Source: an uncultured Prevotellaceae bacterium
Lineage (GTDB): Bacteria; Bacteroidota; Bacteroidia; Bacteroidales; Bacteroidaceae
Assembly: GCA_902799905.1 (NCBI GenBank)
Contig: CADCCB010000031.1
Location: 1-38,313 of the forward strand
Length of the DNA stretch: 38,313 nt
Reading direction: 5' to 3'
Shown here: one piece after another, positions 21,930 to 30,945 of the stretch
Layout: the number at the start of each line of letters is the position of its first letter
How positions within the stretch are numbered: position 1 is the stretch's first letter
Translations under genes and position numbers: made by a program
Notes under the pieces: generated by a model
The model's input: the letters and a program-made list of their open reading frames with translations, nothing else
Database searches by the model: none
What the model was told of the DNA's origin: nothing

Positions 21930-23942
21930 ATGGATCACAATCAGAATAAAGAACCAAAGATGCCTCGGTTCAACATGAACTGGCTGTACATCATCGCCAT
22001 TGGTGCACTGGCCTATTTCTATTTTACAGGAGGCTCGTTAGGATTGCAGGGCGCGGAGGCGTCGCCTACTGAAGCGTCGTACACGGAGTTCAAGAAATAC
22101 ATGTCGGAAGGCTATGTGTCGCGCATCATCGCCAACAAGACCAACAACACGCTGAAGATGTATATCAAGAAAGACAGCATCGCGTCTGTCTTCCCCGACA
22201 GGACTCCACAGACGGAAGCCACGCCCTTCCTGAACGTAGAGTTTGGTAACATAGACCGTCTGGAGCAGGTGGTGGACAGCGCCCGTGCCCATGGCAAGTT
22301 CCAGGGGTCGCTGACCTATGAGCGCGAGCAGAGCAGCGGCATACTGAGTTTCATCATCTCCAGCATACTGCCCATCCTGTTCTTCGTGGCCATCTGGATG
22401 TTCTTCATCCGCCGTATGGGCGGTGGCGGAGGCATGGGCAGCGGCATCTTCAACGTAGGAAAGTCGAAAGCCAAGATGTACGAAAAGGGCGGTGAACTGG
22501 GTATCACGTTCAAGGACGTGGCTGGTCAGGCTGGTGCCAAGCAGGAGATACAGGAGATTGTAGAGTTCCTGAAGAATCCGCAGAAATATACCGACCTGGG
22601 CGGAAAGATTCCCAAGGGAGCCCTGCTGGTAGGCCCTCCAGGAACGGGTAAGACCTTGCTGGCAAAGGCTGTGGCAGGCGAGGCCGGCGTACCCTTCTTC
22701 TCGATGTCGGGTTCAGACTTCGTGGAAATGTTCGTCGGTGTGGGCGCCAGTCGTGTGCGCGACTTGTTCCAGCAGGCCAAGGCCAAGAGCCCCTGCATCA
22801 TCTTCATCGACGAGATCGACGCTGTGGGCCGTGCCCGCTCGAAGAACCCCGCCATGGGTGGCAACGACGAGCGCGAGAACACGCTGAACGCCCTGCTCAC
22901 CGAGATGGACGGCTTCGGCACTAACAGCGGCGTGATCATCCTGGCTGCCACCAACCGTGTGGACATGCTGGACTCGGCCCTGCTGCGCGCAGGCCGTTTC
23001 GACCGTCAGATACATGTGGACCTGCCGGACCTCAACGAGCGCAAGGAGGTGTTCATGGTCCACCTGAAACCGCTGAAACTCGACGAGACGGTAGACGTGG
23101 ACTTCCTGGCCCGTCAGACCCCAGGCTTCTCTGGTGCCGACATAGCCAACGTGTGCAACGAGGCCGCCCTGATAGCCGCCCGTCACGACAGTCCCACCGT
23201 AGGCAAGCAGGACTTCCTGGATGCCGTGGACCGCATCATTGGCGGTCTGGAGAAGAAGACGAAGGTGATGACAGCCGCCGAGAAGCGTTCTATCGCCATC
23301 CACGAGGCTGGCCACGCCACCATATCATGGTTCACCGAGTTTGCCAACCCGCTGGTGAAGGTGAGCATCGTGCCACGCGGTCAGGCCCTAGGTGCTGCCT
23401 GGTACCTGCCAGAGGAGCGTGTGCTGCAGACCAAGGAGGCCATGCTCGACGAGATGTGCTCGCTGCTGGGCGGTCGCGCGGCAGAAGAACTCTTTGTCGG
23501 TCAGATATCCACAGGCGCCATGAACGACCTGGAGCGTACCACGAAGCAGGCCTACGGTATGATAGCCTTCGCCGGCATGAGTGAGAAACTGCCCAACCTC
23601 TGCTACTACAACAACCAGGAGTACCAGTTCCAGCGTCCTTACTCCGAGACCACCGCCAAGGTCATCGACGACGAGGTGCTGAGGATGGTGAACGAGCAGT
23701 ATGCCCGTGCCAAACAGATTCTTACCGAGCACGCAGAGGGGCACGCCCAACTGGCACAGTTGCTGGTGGAGCGTGAGGTCATCTTCGCCGAGGATGTGGA
23801 GAAGATCTTCGGCAAGCGTCCCTGGACCTCTCGTGCCGAGGAACTCCTGGAGGCCCAGATGCGTGAAGAAGCAGAGCGCATGGCGGAGGAGAGGGAGAAG
23901 GAACTTGCGGCGCAAGCGCCTCAAGATAAGGAGGAAGGTTAG
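21930..23942 (+). CDS. ftsH: ATP-dependent zinc metalloprotease FtsH
   Basis: A 670-residue membrane protease. Two membrane segments lie at about residues 15-31 and 135-158, with the FtsH extracytoplasmic domain between. The AAA module has Walker A GPPGTGKT (235-242), Walker B IIFIDEID and the second region of homology with the arginine finger ([11 protein letters not shown]). The zinc site HEAGH is at 458-462. The C-terminus is a charged helix. It unfolds and degrades membrane and short-lived soluble proteins. The gap to cdsA (23943-24025) carries heptamer-type repeats. Confidence 0.98.
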   Translation: MDHNQNKEPKMPRFNMNWLYIIAIGALAYFYFTGGSLGLQGAEASPTEASYTEFKKYMSEGYVSRIIANKTNNTLKMYIKKDSIASVFPDRTPQTEATPFLNVEFGNIDRLEQVVDSARAHGKFQGSLTYEREQSSGILSFIISSILPILFFVAIWMFFIRRMGGGGGMGSGIFNVGKSKAKMYEKGGELGITFKDVAGQAGAKQEIQEIVEFLKNPQKYTDLGGKIPKGALLVGPPGTGKTLLAKAVAGEAGVPFFSMSGSDFVEMFVGVGASRVRDLFQQAKAKSPCIIFIDEIDAVGRARSKNPAMGGNDERENTLNALLTEMDGFGTNSGVIILAATNRVDMLDSALLRAGRFDRQIHVDLPDLNERKEVFMVHLKPLKLDETVDVDFLARQTPGFSGADIANVCNEAALIAARHDSPTVGKQDFLDAVDRIIGGLEKKTKVMTAAEKRSIAIHEAGHATISWFTEFANPLVKVSIVPRGQALGAAWYLPEERVLQTKEAMLDEMCSLLGGRAAEELFVGQISTGAMNDLERTTKQAYGMIAFAGMSEKLPNLCYYNNQEYQFQRPYSETTAKVIDDEVLRMVNEQYARAKQILTEHAEGHAQLAQLLVEREVIFAEDVEKIFGKRPWTSRAEELLEAQMREEAERMAEEREKELAAQAPQDKEEG

Positions 23943-23947
23943 TCTAA

Positions 23948-24014
23948 CCTCCATCCACCATTCGCTCGACTCGGCCGCTTGGCTCGTCCAAGAACCATCC
24001 ACCATCCACCTAAA
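23948..24014. repeat. Heptamer repeats between ftsH and cdsA
   Basis: Two blocks with a 7-bp period: CCTCCAT and CCACCAT (23948-23961), then ACCATCC twice and ACCTAAA (23994-24014). A 32-bp stretch without the repeat (23962-23993) separates them. Confidence 0.7.
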
Positions 24015-24025
24015 ATAAAATAACT

Positions 24026-24877
24026 ATGAAGAATTTTATCATACGAACCATCACTGGCGTGTTCTTCGTTGCCGCCATTGTAGTGAGTTTCCTGAACCCC
24101 ATGGCTATGGTGTTCCTGTTCGCACTCGTCACAGGCCTCACCATCTGGGAGTTCTGCGGCCTGGTCAACGAACGGCCGTATGTGCAGATCAACCAGTTCA
24201 TTTCCACCGTGGCAGGCGTCTACCTGTTCCTGGCTATGGCTGGCCACTGTAGCGGGTGGGTAACATCCGACACCGTATTCATCCCTTACTTAATTACCAT
24301 TATCTATCTACTCGTGGCAGAACTGTATCTGAAAGGCAAAGACCCCATCAACAACTGGGCCTATACCATGCTGTCACAACTCTACATCGCCCTACCCTTC
24401 TCGACCATCAACGTGCTGGCTTTCCCTCAGGCTGGTCACTACTCGTTTATACTGCCCCTGTCCGTATTTCTCTTTCTCTGGACTAACGACACGGGTGCCT
24501 ATTGCGTAGGCTCGCTGCTGGGAAAACATAAGTTGTTCCCCAGGATATCGCCAGGCAAGAGTTGGGAGGGCAGCATCGGCGGCGGCCTGCTGGTGATAGG
24601 CGTGGCGGTGCTTATATGGTATCTGCTGAGCCAAACTCAGCAGCACACTCAGCAGCACAGTGACCTTGGCGTGCTGCAATGGGCAGGTCTGGGACTGACG
24701 GTGGTTATCTTCGGCACATGGGGCGATCTGGTGGAGAGCCTCTTCAAGCGTACACTCGGTATCAAGGACAGCGGCAACATCCTGCCAGGACATGGCGGCA
24801 TGCTCGACCGCTTCGACTCAGCGCTGCTCGCCATCCCCGCTGCCGTCATCTACCTATTTACCGTCTCGTTGTTGTAA
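24026..24877 (+). CDS. cdsA: Phosphatidate cytidylyltransferase CdsA
   Basis: A 283-residue inner-membrane enzyme with about seven or eight hydrophobic helices. It makes CDP-diacylglycerol from phosphatidate and CTP, the branch point of phospholipid synthesis. The CDS signature is clear at the end (KDSGNILPGHGGMLDRFDS), and SPGKSWEGSIGG is the conserved loop before it. A 12-bp direct duplication at about 24635-24658 gives TQQHTQQH in a loop. It is the last gene of the rsfS-ftsH row; a porin promoter follows within 20 bp. Confidence 0.96.
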   Translation: MKNFIIRTITGVFFVAAIVVSFLNPMAMVFLFALVTGLTIWEFCGLVNERPYVQINQFISTVAGVYLFLAMAGHCSGWVTSDTVFIPYLITIIYLLVAELYLKGKDPINNWAYTMLSQLYIALPFSTINVLAFPQAGHYSFILPLSVFLFLWTNDTGAYCVGSLLGKHKLFPRISPGKSWEGSIGGGLLVIGVAVLIWYLLSQTQQHTQQHSDLGVLQWAGLGLTVVIFGTWGDLVESLFKRTLGIKDSGNILPGHGGMLDRFDSALLAIPAAVIYLFTVSLL

Positions 24878-24892
24878 TTAATTTCCAAATTA

Positions 24893-24924
24893 TTTGCATA
24901 ATTCAAAAAAAATGCGTTACTTTG
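24893..24924 (+). promoter_or_regulatory. Promoter of the porin gene
   Basis: TTTG (24893-24896), 20 bp, then TTACTTTG (24917-24924), one mismatch to TAnnTTTG; 40 bp before the ATG. Confidence 0.75.
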
Positions 24925-24964
24925 CAGCGCTTTTACAAACATTAACTAAAAAAGAGCAAAGATT

Positions 24965-25579
24965 ATGAAGAAGTTTTTGATGGCTATCGTAGCCGTGCTG
25001 TTTGCAGCACCTTCGTTCGCTCAATATAGCAGCGGCGGTTTTTCTTTGAGTGAGTCTTCTGTTTACTATGGTATGCGTCTTGGTCTGAACGTGTCAACTC
25101 TGACGGGCGACGATTATGGCAAAGTGATGGGTGGCAAGGCAGGTCTGAACCTGGCCGGTGTCATCGGTCTTCGCGTCAGCCAGTCCACCCCTATCTTCCT
25201 GGAGAGTGGCCTGTACTTCACCCAGCGTGGTGGCAGCAAGGACAAGAACACCTATGTTGACCTGAACTACCTCGAGATCCCCATCCTGATGAAGTATGGC
25301 GTGCAGGTGGCTGACGAGGTTGCCATTCTGCCCTTCATCGGTCCAACATTCTCTATCGGTATTGCTGGAAAGACAAAGTTTGGAGATGGTATGCCCAAAG
25401 ACAGTTCCTACGACTACTTCAACCGTACTGACGTAGGTATCAAACTGGGTTGCGGTGCAGAGTACAACAAACTCTATCTGGAGACCGGCTACCAGTTCGG
25501 CATCACCAATATTGCCAAACTGGACGATGAATCAGCCCACAGCGGCGCATTCTTCATCAACCTCGGTATGAACTTCTAA
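24965..25579 (+). CDS. Outer-membrane beta-barrel porin family protein
   Basis: A 204-residue protein with a signal peptide cut at SFAQ. It is a small beta-barrel of the PF13568 type: alternating strands (YYGMRLGLNVSTLTG; PIFLESGLYFTQRGG; YLEIPILMKYG; LYLETGYQFGITNI) and a C-terminal FFINLGMNF strand with the final Phe that marks outer-membrane insertion. Many Bacteroidetes carry several such genes; their cargo is mostly unknown. It has its own promoter and a strong terminator. Confidence 0.92.
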   Translation: MKKFLMAIVAVLFAAPSFAQYSSGGFSLSESSVYYGMRLGLNVSTLTGDDYGKVMGGKAGLNLAGVIGLRVSQSTPIFLESGLYFTQRGGSKDKNTYVDLNYLEIPILMKYGVQVADEVAILPFIGPTFSIGIAGKTKFGDGMPKDSSYDYFNRTDVGIKLGCGAEYNKLYLETGYQFGITNIAKLDDESAHSGAFFINLGMNF

Positions 25580-25601
25580 TCAAGTCAAAAGCATACTACG
25601 G

Positions 25602-25636
25602 AAAGAGGGTGTACACCGCGATGTACACCCTCTTTT
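25602..25636. terminator. Bidirectional terminator between porin and kinase genes
   Basis: AAAGAGGGTGTACA and TGTACACCCTCTTT form a perfect 14-bp stem with a 6-nt loop, and A and T runs flank the arms. It serves both convergent genes. Confidence 0.9.
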
Positions 25637-25644
25637 CATATCCC

Positions 25645-26265
25645 CTACTCCATCGGGAAGAGGCCGTAGAGTTTGGCATCTATCATATCCGTCACCTGCT
25701 TGAAGTGCTCAGGATTATCGCCAAACTTACAATGGTCGCCATCGATGATGATGAGTTGACCCTTGTATTCCTCAATCCATGTCTCATAGCGTCGGCTCAG
25801 GCCCTCAAGATAGTCCAGGCGCATAGTCTGCTCGTACTCACGTCCACGCTTCTGAATCTGCGCTACCAGCGTGGGGATGCTGGAGCGGATGTAGATCATG
25901 AGGTCAGGCAACTTCACCAGCGACATCATCAGGTCGAAGAGATCCTTGTAGTTGTCGAAGTCGCGGTCACTCATCATGCCCTGTCCATGCAAGTTGGGGG
26001 CGAAGATACAGGCATCCTCGAAGATGGTACGGTCCTGGATAATGGTATCCTCCGACTGCGAGATCTCCACCACCTCCTTGAAGCGCTTGTTCAGGAAGTA
26101 TACCTGAAGGTTGAACGACCATCTCTTCATATCAGCATAGAAGTCCTCCAGATAGGGATTGTTGTCAACGGGTTCGAACCGCGGCGTCCAACCATAACGG
26201 TGGGCGAGCATCTTTGTCAGGGTGGTCTTGCCACTTCCAATGTTTCCTGCTACTGCTATATGCAT
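25645..26265 (-). CDS. Deoxynucleoside kinase, second gene of a tandem pair
   Basis: A 206-residue dNK-type kinase beginning MHIAVAGNIGSGKTTLTKML with the P-loop GNIGSGKT. It also has the family EPVDNNPYLEDFY substrate segment and DRTIFED (DRS-type motif). It phosphorylates a deoxynucleoside, probably a purine one by similarity to the dAK/dGK group. A start at 26337 would overlap the upstream gene and add unlike sequence, so ATG 26265 is chosen; it is 16 bp after that gene. The two proteins have the same length (206) and clearly share ancestry, but differ at many positions. Confidence 0.9.
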   Translation of the reverse strand: MHIAVAGNIGSGKTTLTKMLAHRYGWTPRFEPVDNNPYLEDFYADMKRWSFNLQVYFLNKRFKEVVEISQSEDTIIQDRTIFEDACIFAPNLHGQGMMSDRDFDNYKDLFDLMMSLVKLPDLMIYIRSSIPTLVAQIQKRGREYEQTMRLDYLEGLSRRYETWIEEYKGQLIIIDGDHCKFGDNPEHFKQVTDMIDAKLYGLFPME

Positions 26266-26281
26266 AATCTTTAATGTTATT

Positions 26282-26902
26282 TTATTCTGGGAAAAGTCCG
26301 AAGAGGGTTCTGTCGATGCGGTCAACGATCTGGGCAAAGTCCTTGGGATTGTTCTGGTAGTCGAGATTATCTTTCTCGATGACCATCACGCGCCCCTTAT
26401 ACATCTTATATATAAAGTCATCATAACGACGATTCAGGTTCTCCAGATACTCCAACTGCATGGTCTGCTCGTAGTCTCGTCCGCGCTTCTGGATGTTGCC
26501 CACCAGATGGGGCACCGATGCCTTCAGATAGATCATCAGGTCAGGCAGGCTCACCACAGACATCATCTGCTCGAACAATTCCATGTAGGTCTCATAGTCA
26601 CGTTCCGAGAGATTGCCCATCGCCTTATTGTTCTGCATGAACACATAGACACCCTCGAAGATGGTGCGATCCTGTATGATGGTATGGTCAGACTGCGCTA
26701 TCTTGAGCAGGTCGCGGAAACGCTCCTTCAGAAAGTACACCTCCAGATTGAAAGACCACCGGTGAATGTCACGGTAGTAATCTTCGAGATAGGGATTATG
26801 ATCCACAGCCTCAAAGCGGGCCTCCCATCCATAGTGACGGGCCAGCATCCGTGTGAGTGTAGACTTCCCACTACCTATATTTCCTGCTATTGCGATGTGC
26901 AT
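26282..26902 (-). CDS. Deoxynucleoside kinase, first gene of a tandem pair
   Basis: A 206-residue dNK-type kinase with the P-loop GNIGSGKS, EAVDHNPYLEDYY, and DRTIFEG. It is a paralogue of the next gene. In Lactobacillus, tandem dAK and dGK genes give a heterodimer with two specificities; the same arrangement here suggests a salvage pair, but the specificity cannot be read from sequence alone. The -7 box on the minus strand at 26939-26932 (TAATTTTG) is probably its promoter, in divergent arrangement with the pantothenate kinase gene. Confidence 0.9.
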   Translation of the reverse strand: MHIAIAGNIGSGKSTLTRMLARHYGWEARFEAVDHNPYLEDYYRDIHRWSFNLEVYFLKERFRDLLKIAQSDHTIIQDRTIFEGVYVFMQNNKAMGNLSERDYETYMELFEQMMSVVSLPDLMIYLKASVPHLVGNIQKRGRDYEQTMQLEYLENLNRRYDDFIYKMYKGRVMVIEKDNLDYQNNPKDFAQIVDRIDRTLFGLFPE

Positions 26903-26931
26903 GTCTTTAGGTTTCTGACCACAAAATTACG

Positions 26932-26999
26932 AAATCCATTCCAAACGACCAAACTTTAAAGGAAAAATATGGTTATGTGGAGAAAAATGATTACCTTTG
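26932..26999. promoter_or_regulatory. Divergent promoters, kinase pair and pantothenate kinase
   Basis: Minus strand: TAATTTTG (26939-26932). Plus strand: TACCTTTG (26992-26999), 18 bp before ATG 27018. The -33 boxes are weak on both sides. Confidence 0.65.
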
Positions 27000-27017
27000 T
27001 AACCTAATTCTAAGACT

Positions 27018-27851
27018 ATGGGTATAATAATAGGTATAGACGTGGGCATATCGACCACCAAGATCGTCGGGCTTCAAAGCGGACGTGTCGTGTCGCCCAT
27101 CCGTATCACGGCTGCCGACCAGGTGACATCGCTCTATGGTGCATTCGGCAAGTATCTTCATGACAACAAAATCGAACTGAAGGATGTGGAGCAGGTCATG
27201 CTCACGGGTGTTGGTGCCGCCTATATTGACGGACCGGTGTATGGCATTCCTACACAGAAAGTCGACGAGTTTATAGCCGACGGCCTGGGAGCCCGTTTTG
27301 AAAGCGGACTGTCCAAGGCCATCGTCGTTTCAATGGGTACAGGCACCAGTTTCGTGCAATGTAATGATGATGACATCCAACACATCGGCGGCATCGGTAT
27401 CGGCGGCGGCACACTACAGGGACTCAGCCGAGTGATGCTGAACACCCGCGACCCCAAGCAGATACAGGCGCTGGCCATGCAGGGTGACATCAGCCACATC
27501 AACCTGCTGATAGGCGACATATCCACCCACCCGTTGCCTGGCCTGCCTATGAATGCGACGGCCAGCCTGTTCTCCAAGGCTCAGTACGACGCGCCAAAAG
27601 AAGACATCGCACTGGGCATCATCGTCATGGTCCTGCAAACCATCGGCTCGGCTGCTATCCTATCGTCATTAAACTCCGGCATCAAAGATTTTGTCCTGAT
27701 CGGCAACCTGACACTACTGCCTCAATGTAAGGATATCTATCCCATGCTGGAAAAACTATACAAGGTACACTTCCATATCCCCAAATACGCCGAGTTCTGT
27801 ACGGCTATCGGAGCAGCATTGGCTTATAAAAGAATTGAAAATAAAGATTGA
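27018..27851 (+). CDS. coaW: Type II pantothenate kinase
   Basis: A 277-residue ASKHA-fold kinase that begins coenzyme A synthesis (pantothenate to 4'-phosphopantothenate). The ATP-binding signature GIDVGISTTK is at the N-terminus; VSMGTGTSF and GIGIGGGTLQGL are the PanK-II loops. Length fits the Staphylococcus-type enzyme, which is not inhibited by acetyl-CoA. The stop is separated by one base from the ATG of the metalloprotease gene, so they are translated from one mRNA; the functional link is unclear. Confidence 0.93.
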   Translation: MGIIIGIDVGISTTKIVGLQSGRVVSPIRITAADQVTSLYGAFGKYLHDNKIELKDVEQVMLTGVGAAYIDGPVYGIPTQKVDEFIADGLGARFESGLSKAIVVSMGTGTSFVQCNDDDIQHIGGIGIGGGTLQGLSRVMLNTRDPKQIQALAMQGDISHINLLIGDISTHPLPGLPMNATASLFSKAQYDAPKEDIALGIIVMVLQTIGSAAILSSLNSGIKDFVLIGNLTLLPQCKDIYPMLEKLYKVHFHIPKYAEFCTAIGAALAYKRIENKD

Positions 27852-27852
27852 C

Positions 27853-30318
27853 ATGCGAATCATTACTATAGCACTTGGGCTGCTGATGGCGGCCAACATG
27901 GAGGCACACGGCTTCTACGCGATGCCTAACGACACCATCGAGACGGACACCATCTCCTCTGACACGGTTCAGACAGAGAAAAAAGGGAAAAAGTCTGCCG
28001 ACAAGAAGAAAGAGAGTGAATACGAGAAGATCATCAAGAAGGGTGGCTTCACCCAGACTGGCCTCTTCACCGTTCGCCACGTAGAAGACAAATACTATTT
28101 TGAGGTTCCTGACTCCATGTTGGGCCGTATGCTACTCTGCGTGACCCGTTTCACTGCCGTGCCTCAGGACTTTGGCAAGTTTGCCGGCGAGGAGGTGACC
28201 AATCTGACCTTTTACTTCGAGAAACGCGACACGGCACAGTTGTTGATGCGACAGTATGTGCTCAGTCAGGTGGCCGACGATGGTGACAACATTGCACGCA
28301 CGCTGGAAAAAGCCACTATCGACCCCATAGTCCTGGCTCTCAAGATAATCGGACGCAACAAGGAAGACGATGCACAGATGGTTGATGTCACCTCGCTCTT
28401 CAAAGGTGGCAGCAAGTTCAACAGCATCCCATCGAATCTGAGTTCAACAACCAAAATAGGCGGTCTGCAATCCGACCGTACCTACATCGACACCATGAAG
28501 GTATTCCCCACCAACATCGAGGTAGTGACGACACGCACCTATACGGCTTCGGCCGGCCGCTCCGAGGCATCAAAGGCTGGCAGCATGACCTTGGGCATGA
28601 ACACCTCTATCGTATTGCTCCCCAAGGAGCCTATGCGCAAACGCCTGTGGGATGAGCGTGTTGGCTACTTCGTCAACCGCTTCACACGCTTCAGTGATGA
28701 CCAGCACAAGACACAGCATGAATCATTCATCTCGCGCTACCGTCTAGTCCCCAAGAACAAGAAGAAGTATCTGCGTGGCGAACTGACCGAACCAGAGAAG
28801 CAGATTGTCTACTATATCGACCCTGCCACGCCGAAGAAGTGGATTCCCTACCTCATCCAGGGCATCAACGACTGGAACGTGGCTTTCGAGGCGGCAGGCT
28901 TCAAGAATGCCATCGTCGCCAAGGTGTTGCCTGAAGACGATCCTAACATCAGTCTCGAAGATGCCCGCTACTCTGCCTTGCGCTATCTGCCATCCGAGAC
29001 GGAGAACGCCTACGGTCCCCGTATTGTCGACCCCCGTTCCGGTGAGATTATCGAGGCCCATATCTGCTGGTACCACAACGTGATGAACCTGCTCACCAAA
29101 TGGTATATGGTGCAATGCGGACTCTCCGACAAGCGTGCCCAGACGATGAACTTCGACGAGAAACTGATGGGCGAACTCATCCGTTTTGTCTCTTCCCACG
29201 AGGTGGGCCACACCCTGGGCCTTCGCCACAACATGGGAGCCTCGTTTGCCACCCCCGTCGAGAAACTGCGCGACAAGGCATGGGTGGAACAGCACGGACA
29301 TACCGCCAGCATCATGGACTACGCCCGTTTCAACTATGTGGCACAGCCCGAGGACAAAATCAGTCCCAAGGGTCTCTTCCCTCGCATCAACGACTACGAC
29401 AAATGGGCCATCAAGTGGGGCTACCAGTGGCGCCCCGAGTTCAAGGATGAGTATGAGGAGAAAGAGAAACTGATGAAGGAAACCACCGACATGCTGCGTG
29501 GCAACCAGCGTCTGTGGTTTGGTGGTGAAGGACAAAACGAAGATCCTCGCGCACAGACCGAGGACCTGGGCGACAACAGCGTCAAGGCTTCCGAATATGG
29601 TATCATGAACCTGAAGCGCATCATGGACAAATTGCCACAATGGACCCGTCAGGAGAACGAGAAATACGACGATCTCCTGGAGATGTACAAAGCCGTGAAC
29701 AGCCAGTACAACCGTTATCTGGGACATGTCGCCAAGAACATCGGTGGACGCTACATCAACAACATGCCAGGTCAGGAGCATTATACCAACGCTCCCGTGG
29801 AGCGCCAGCGTGAGGCTATCAGGTTCATCGGCAAGCAGGTGTTCGATGCTCCCGAATGGCTCTATCCTACCCACATCATGTCCAAGTCGGGTGCCATCGC
29901 CATCAACGAACAGCAGCAGTTGCAGGCCAATATGCTGACGCGCATGATGGCTCCTGCCGTACTTAGCAAGATATCGACCAGCAACTATCCTGTCGAGCAG
30001 TATCTGAACGATGTCTTTGCCGAGGTGTGGAAGCCTGCCGACGCAGGCAACACGCTGAAGGCAACGGCTCGCCGACAGTTGCACCGCTCCTATCTGCAAC
30101 ACATGAACAACCTGCTCAACCCCACGGAAACCGAACAGAAAATCAACTTTCATATCGAGGACTCCGATGTCACGCTCTACCTCCTCCAGAACCTACAACA
30201 GGTCGAGGAGTTCTGCCAACAGCAGGAAAAGAGCAGCAACAGCCTCAACGCCCTGCACTATCAGGACCTGTTACGCCAGATAAAACTGATTCTCGACCGT
30301 CGTACCACAGTAAAATAA
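27853..30318 (+). CDS. Zinc-dependent metalloprotease (DUF5117/DUF4953 type)
   Basis: An 821-residue exported protein from ATG 27853 (an ATG at 27835 would overlap coaW). The signal peptide is MRIITIALGLLMAANMEAHG, followed by a lysine-rich low-complexity stretch. The middle has the DUF5117-like region (TGLFTVRHVEDKYYFEVPDS), and the metzincin motif HEVGHTLGLRH follows in DUF4953. Full length. Such proteins are common in Bacteroidetes; substrates are unknown. It heads a run of four more plus-strand genes with short gaps (9, 21, 42 bp and an 11-bp overlap). Confidence 0.92.
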   Translation: MRIITIALGLLMAANMEAHGFYAMPNDTIETDTISSDTVQTEKKGKKSADKKKESEYEKIIKKGGFTQTGLFTVRHVEDKYYFEVPDSMLGRMLLCVTRFTAVPQDFGKFAGEEVTNLTFYFEKRDTAQLLMRQYVLSQVADDGDNIARTLEKATIDPIVLALKIIGRNKEDDAQMVDVTSLFKGGSKFNSIPSNLSSTTKIGGLQSDRTYIDTMKVFPTNIEVVTTRTYTASAGRSEASKAGSMTLGMNTSIVLLPKEPMRKRLWDERVGYFVNRFTRFSDDQHKTQHESFISRYRLVPKNKKKYLRGELTEPEKQIVYYIDPATPKKWIPYLIQGINDWNVAFEAAGFKNAIVAKVLPEDDPNISLEDARYSALRYLPSETENAYGPRIVDPRSGEIIEAHICWYHNVMNLLTKWYMVQCGLSDKRAQTMNFDEKLMGELIRFVSSHEVGHTLGLRHNMGASFATPVEKLRDKAWVEQHGHTASIMDYARFNYVAQPEDKISPKGLFPRINDYDKWAIKWGYQWRPEFKDEYEEKEKLMKETTDMLRGNQRLWFGGEGQNEDPRAQTEDLGDNSVKASEYGIMNLKRIMDKLPQWTRQENEKYDDLLEMYKAVNSQYNRYLGHVAKNIGGRYINNMPGQEHYTNAPVERQREAIRFIGKQVFDAPEWLYPTHIMSKSGAIAINEQQQLQANMLTRMMAPAVLSKISTSNYPVEQYLNDVFAEVWKPADAGNTLKATARRQLHRSYLQHMNNLLNPTETEQKINFHIEDSDVTLYLLQNLQQVEEFCQQQEKSSNSLNALHYQDLLRQIKLILDRRTTVK

Positions 30319-30327
30319 TATCATACA

Positions 30328-30924
30328 ATGTTCAAACAGACTGTCCCCCTCGCCATCCTGGCCGGTCTCTGCATCTCCATCGGCTGTATTGTCAACCTGC
30401 GGGTCGGTGGCGTGGCTGGTGCCGTGCTCTTTGCCTTCGGACTGACCACCGTCGTCTATTACAAACTGAAACTCTACACAGGAACGGCCGGCTTCATCCG
30501 TGCTAAGGGCGACTGGTCGATGCTTGTCACCGTCCTGCTGGGCAACATTGTGGGCTGTCTACTCACCGCCCTTGTGGCGTGCTACGCCCAGCCCGATATT
30601 ATTGAGCCTGCCTCGAAGATTCTGGAAGGCCGACTGGCAAAGGGTCCCCTGGCTTGCGGACTGCTGGCCGTTGGCTGCGGATTCATCATGACCACGGCAG
30701 TACAGTTTGCCCGCGAGGGCAAGATGCTGCCCCTCCTGCTTGGCGTGCCCGTCTTCATCCTCTGCGGCTTCACCCACTCCATTGCCGATGCATTCTACTT
30801 CCTGGCCTGCCCCACCGAACAGGTGCTCAGCACGTCAGTACTCATCGTTTACGTATCTGAAGTCCTTGGCAACTTCGTCGGCTGTAACCTCTACCGTTGG
30901 GTAGCCCCCAAACCTAAAGAATAG
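30328..30924 (+). CDS. Formate/nitrite transporter (FNT) family protein, short
   Basis: A 198-residue membrane protein with about six hydrophobic segments. The FNT-like start AILAGLCISIGC and the mid-protein CGFTHSIADAFYF resemble the pore motifs of FocA/NirC, which pass formate, nitrite or hydrosulfide. It is shorter than the usual 260-285, lacking long termini. It begins 9 bp after the metalloprotease gene and ends 21 bp before the TonB receptor gene. The substrate is not decided; its place in a metal- or nutrient-uptake-like operon is unusual. Confidence 0.8.
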   Translation: MFKQTVPLAILAGLCISIGCIVNLRVGGVAGAVLFAFGLTTVVYYKLKLYTGTAGFIRAKGDWSMLVTVLLGNIVGCLLTALVACYAQPDIIEPASKILEGRLAKGPLACGLLAVGCGFIMTTAVQFAREGKMLPLLLGVPVFILCGFTHSIADAFYFLACPTEQVLSTSVLIVYVSEVLGNFVGCNLYRWVAPKPKE

Positions 30925-30945
30925 ACATCCTTACTTCATCGTAAT

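Noticed and set aside
24635-24658. 12-bp direct duplication in cdsA
   Set aside because: Only two units and in frame; noted with the gene but too small to be treated as a separate repeat element.
26266-26337. Upstream start for the second deoxynucleoside kinase
   Set aside because: It would overlap the first kinase gene and adds sequence unlike the family; MHIAVAGNIGSGKT is the natural start.
28744-30153. A 469-residue minus-strand frame opposite the zinc metalloprotease
   Set aside because: Valine/histidine-rich composition with no motif, and the plus-strand gene has the HExxH site. Treated as a shadow.
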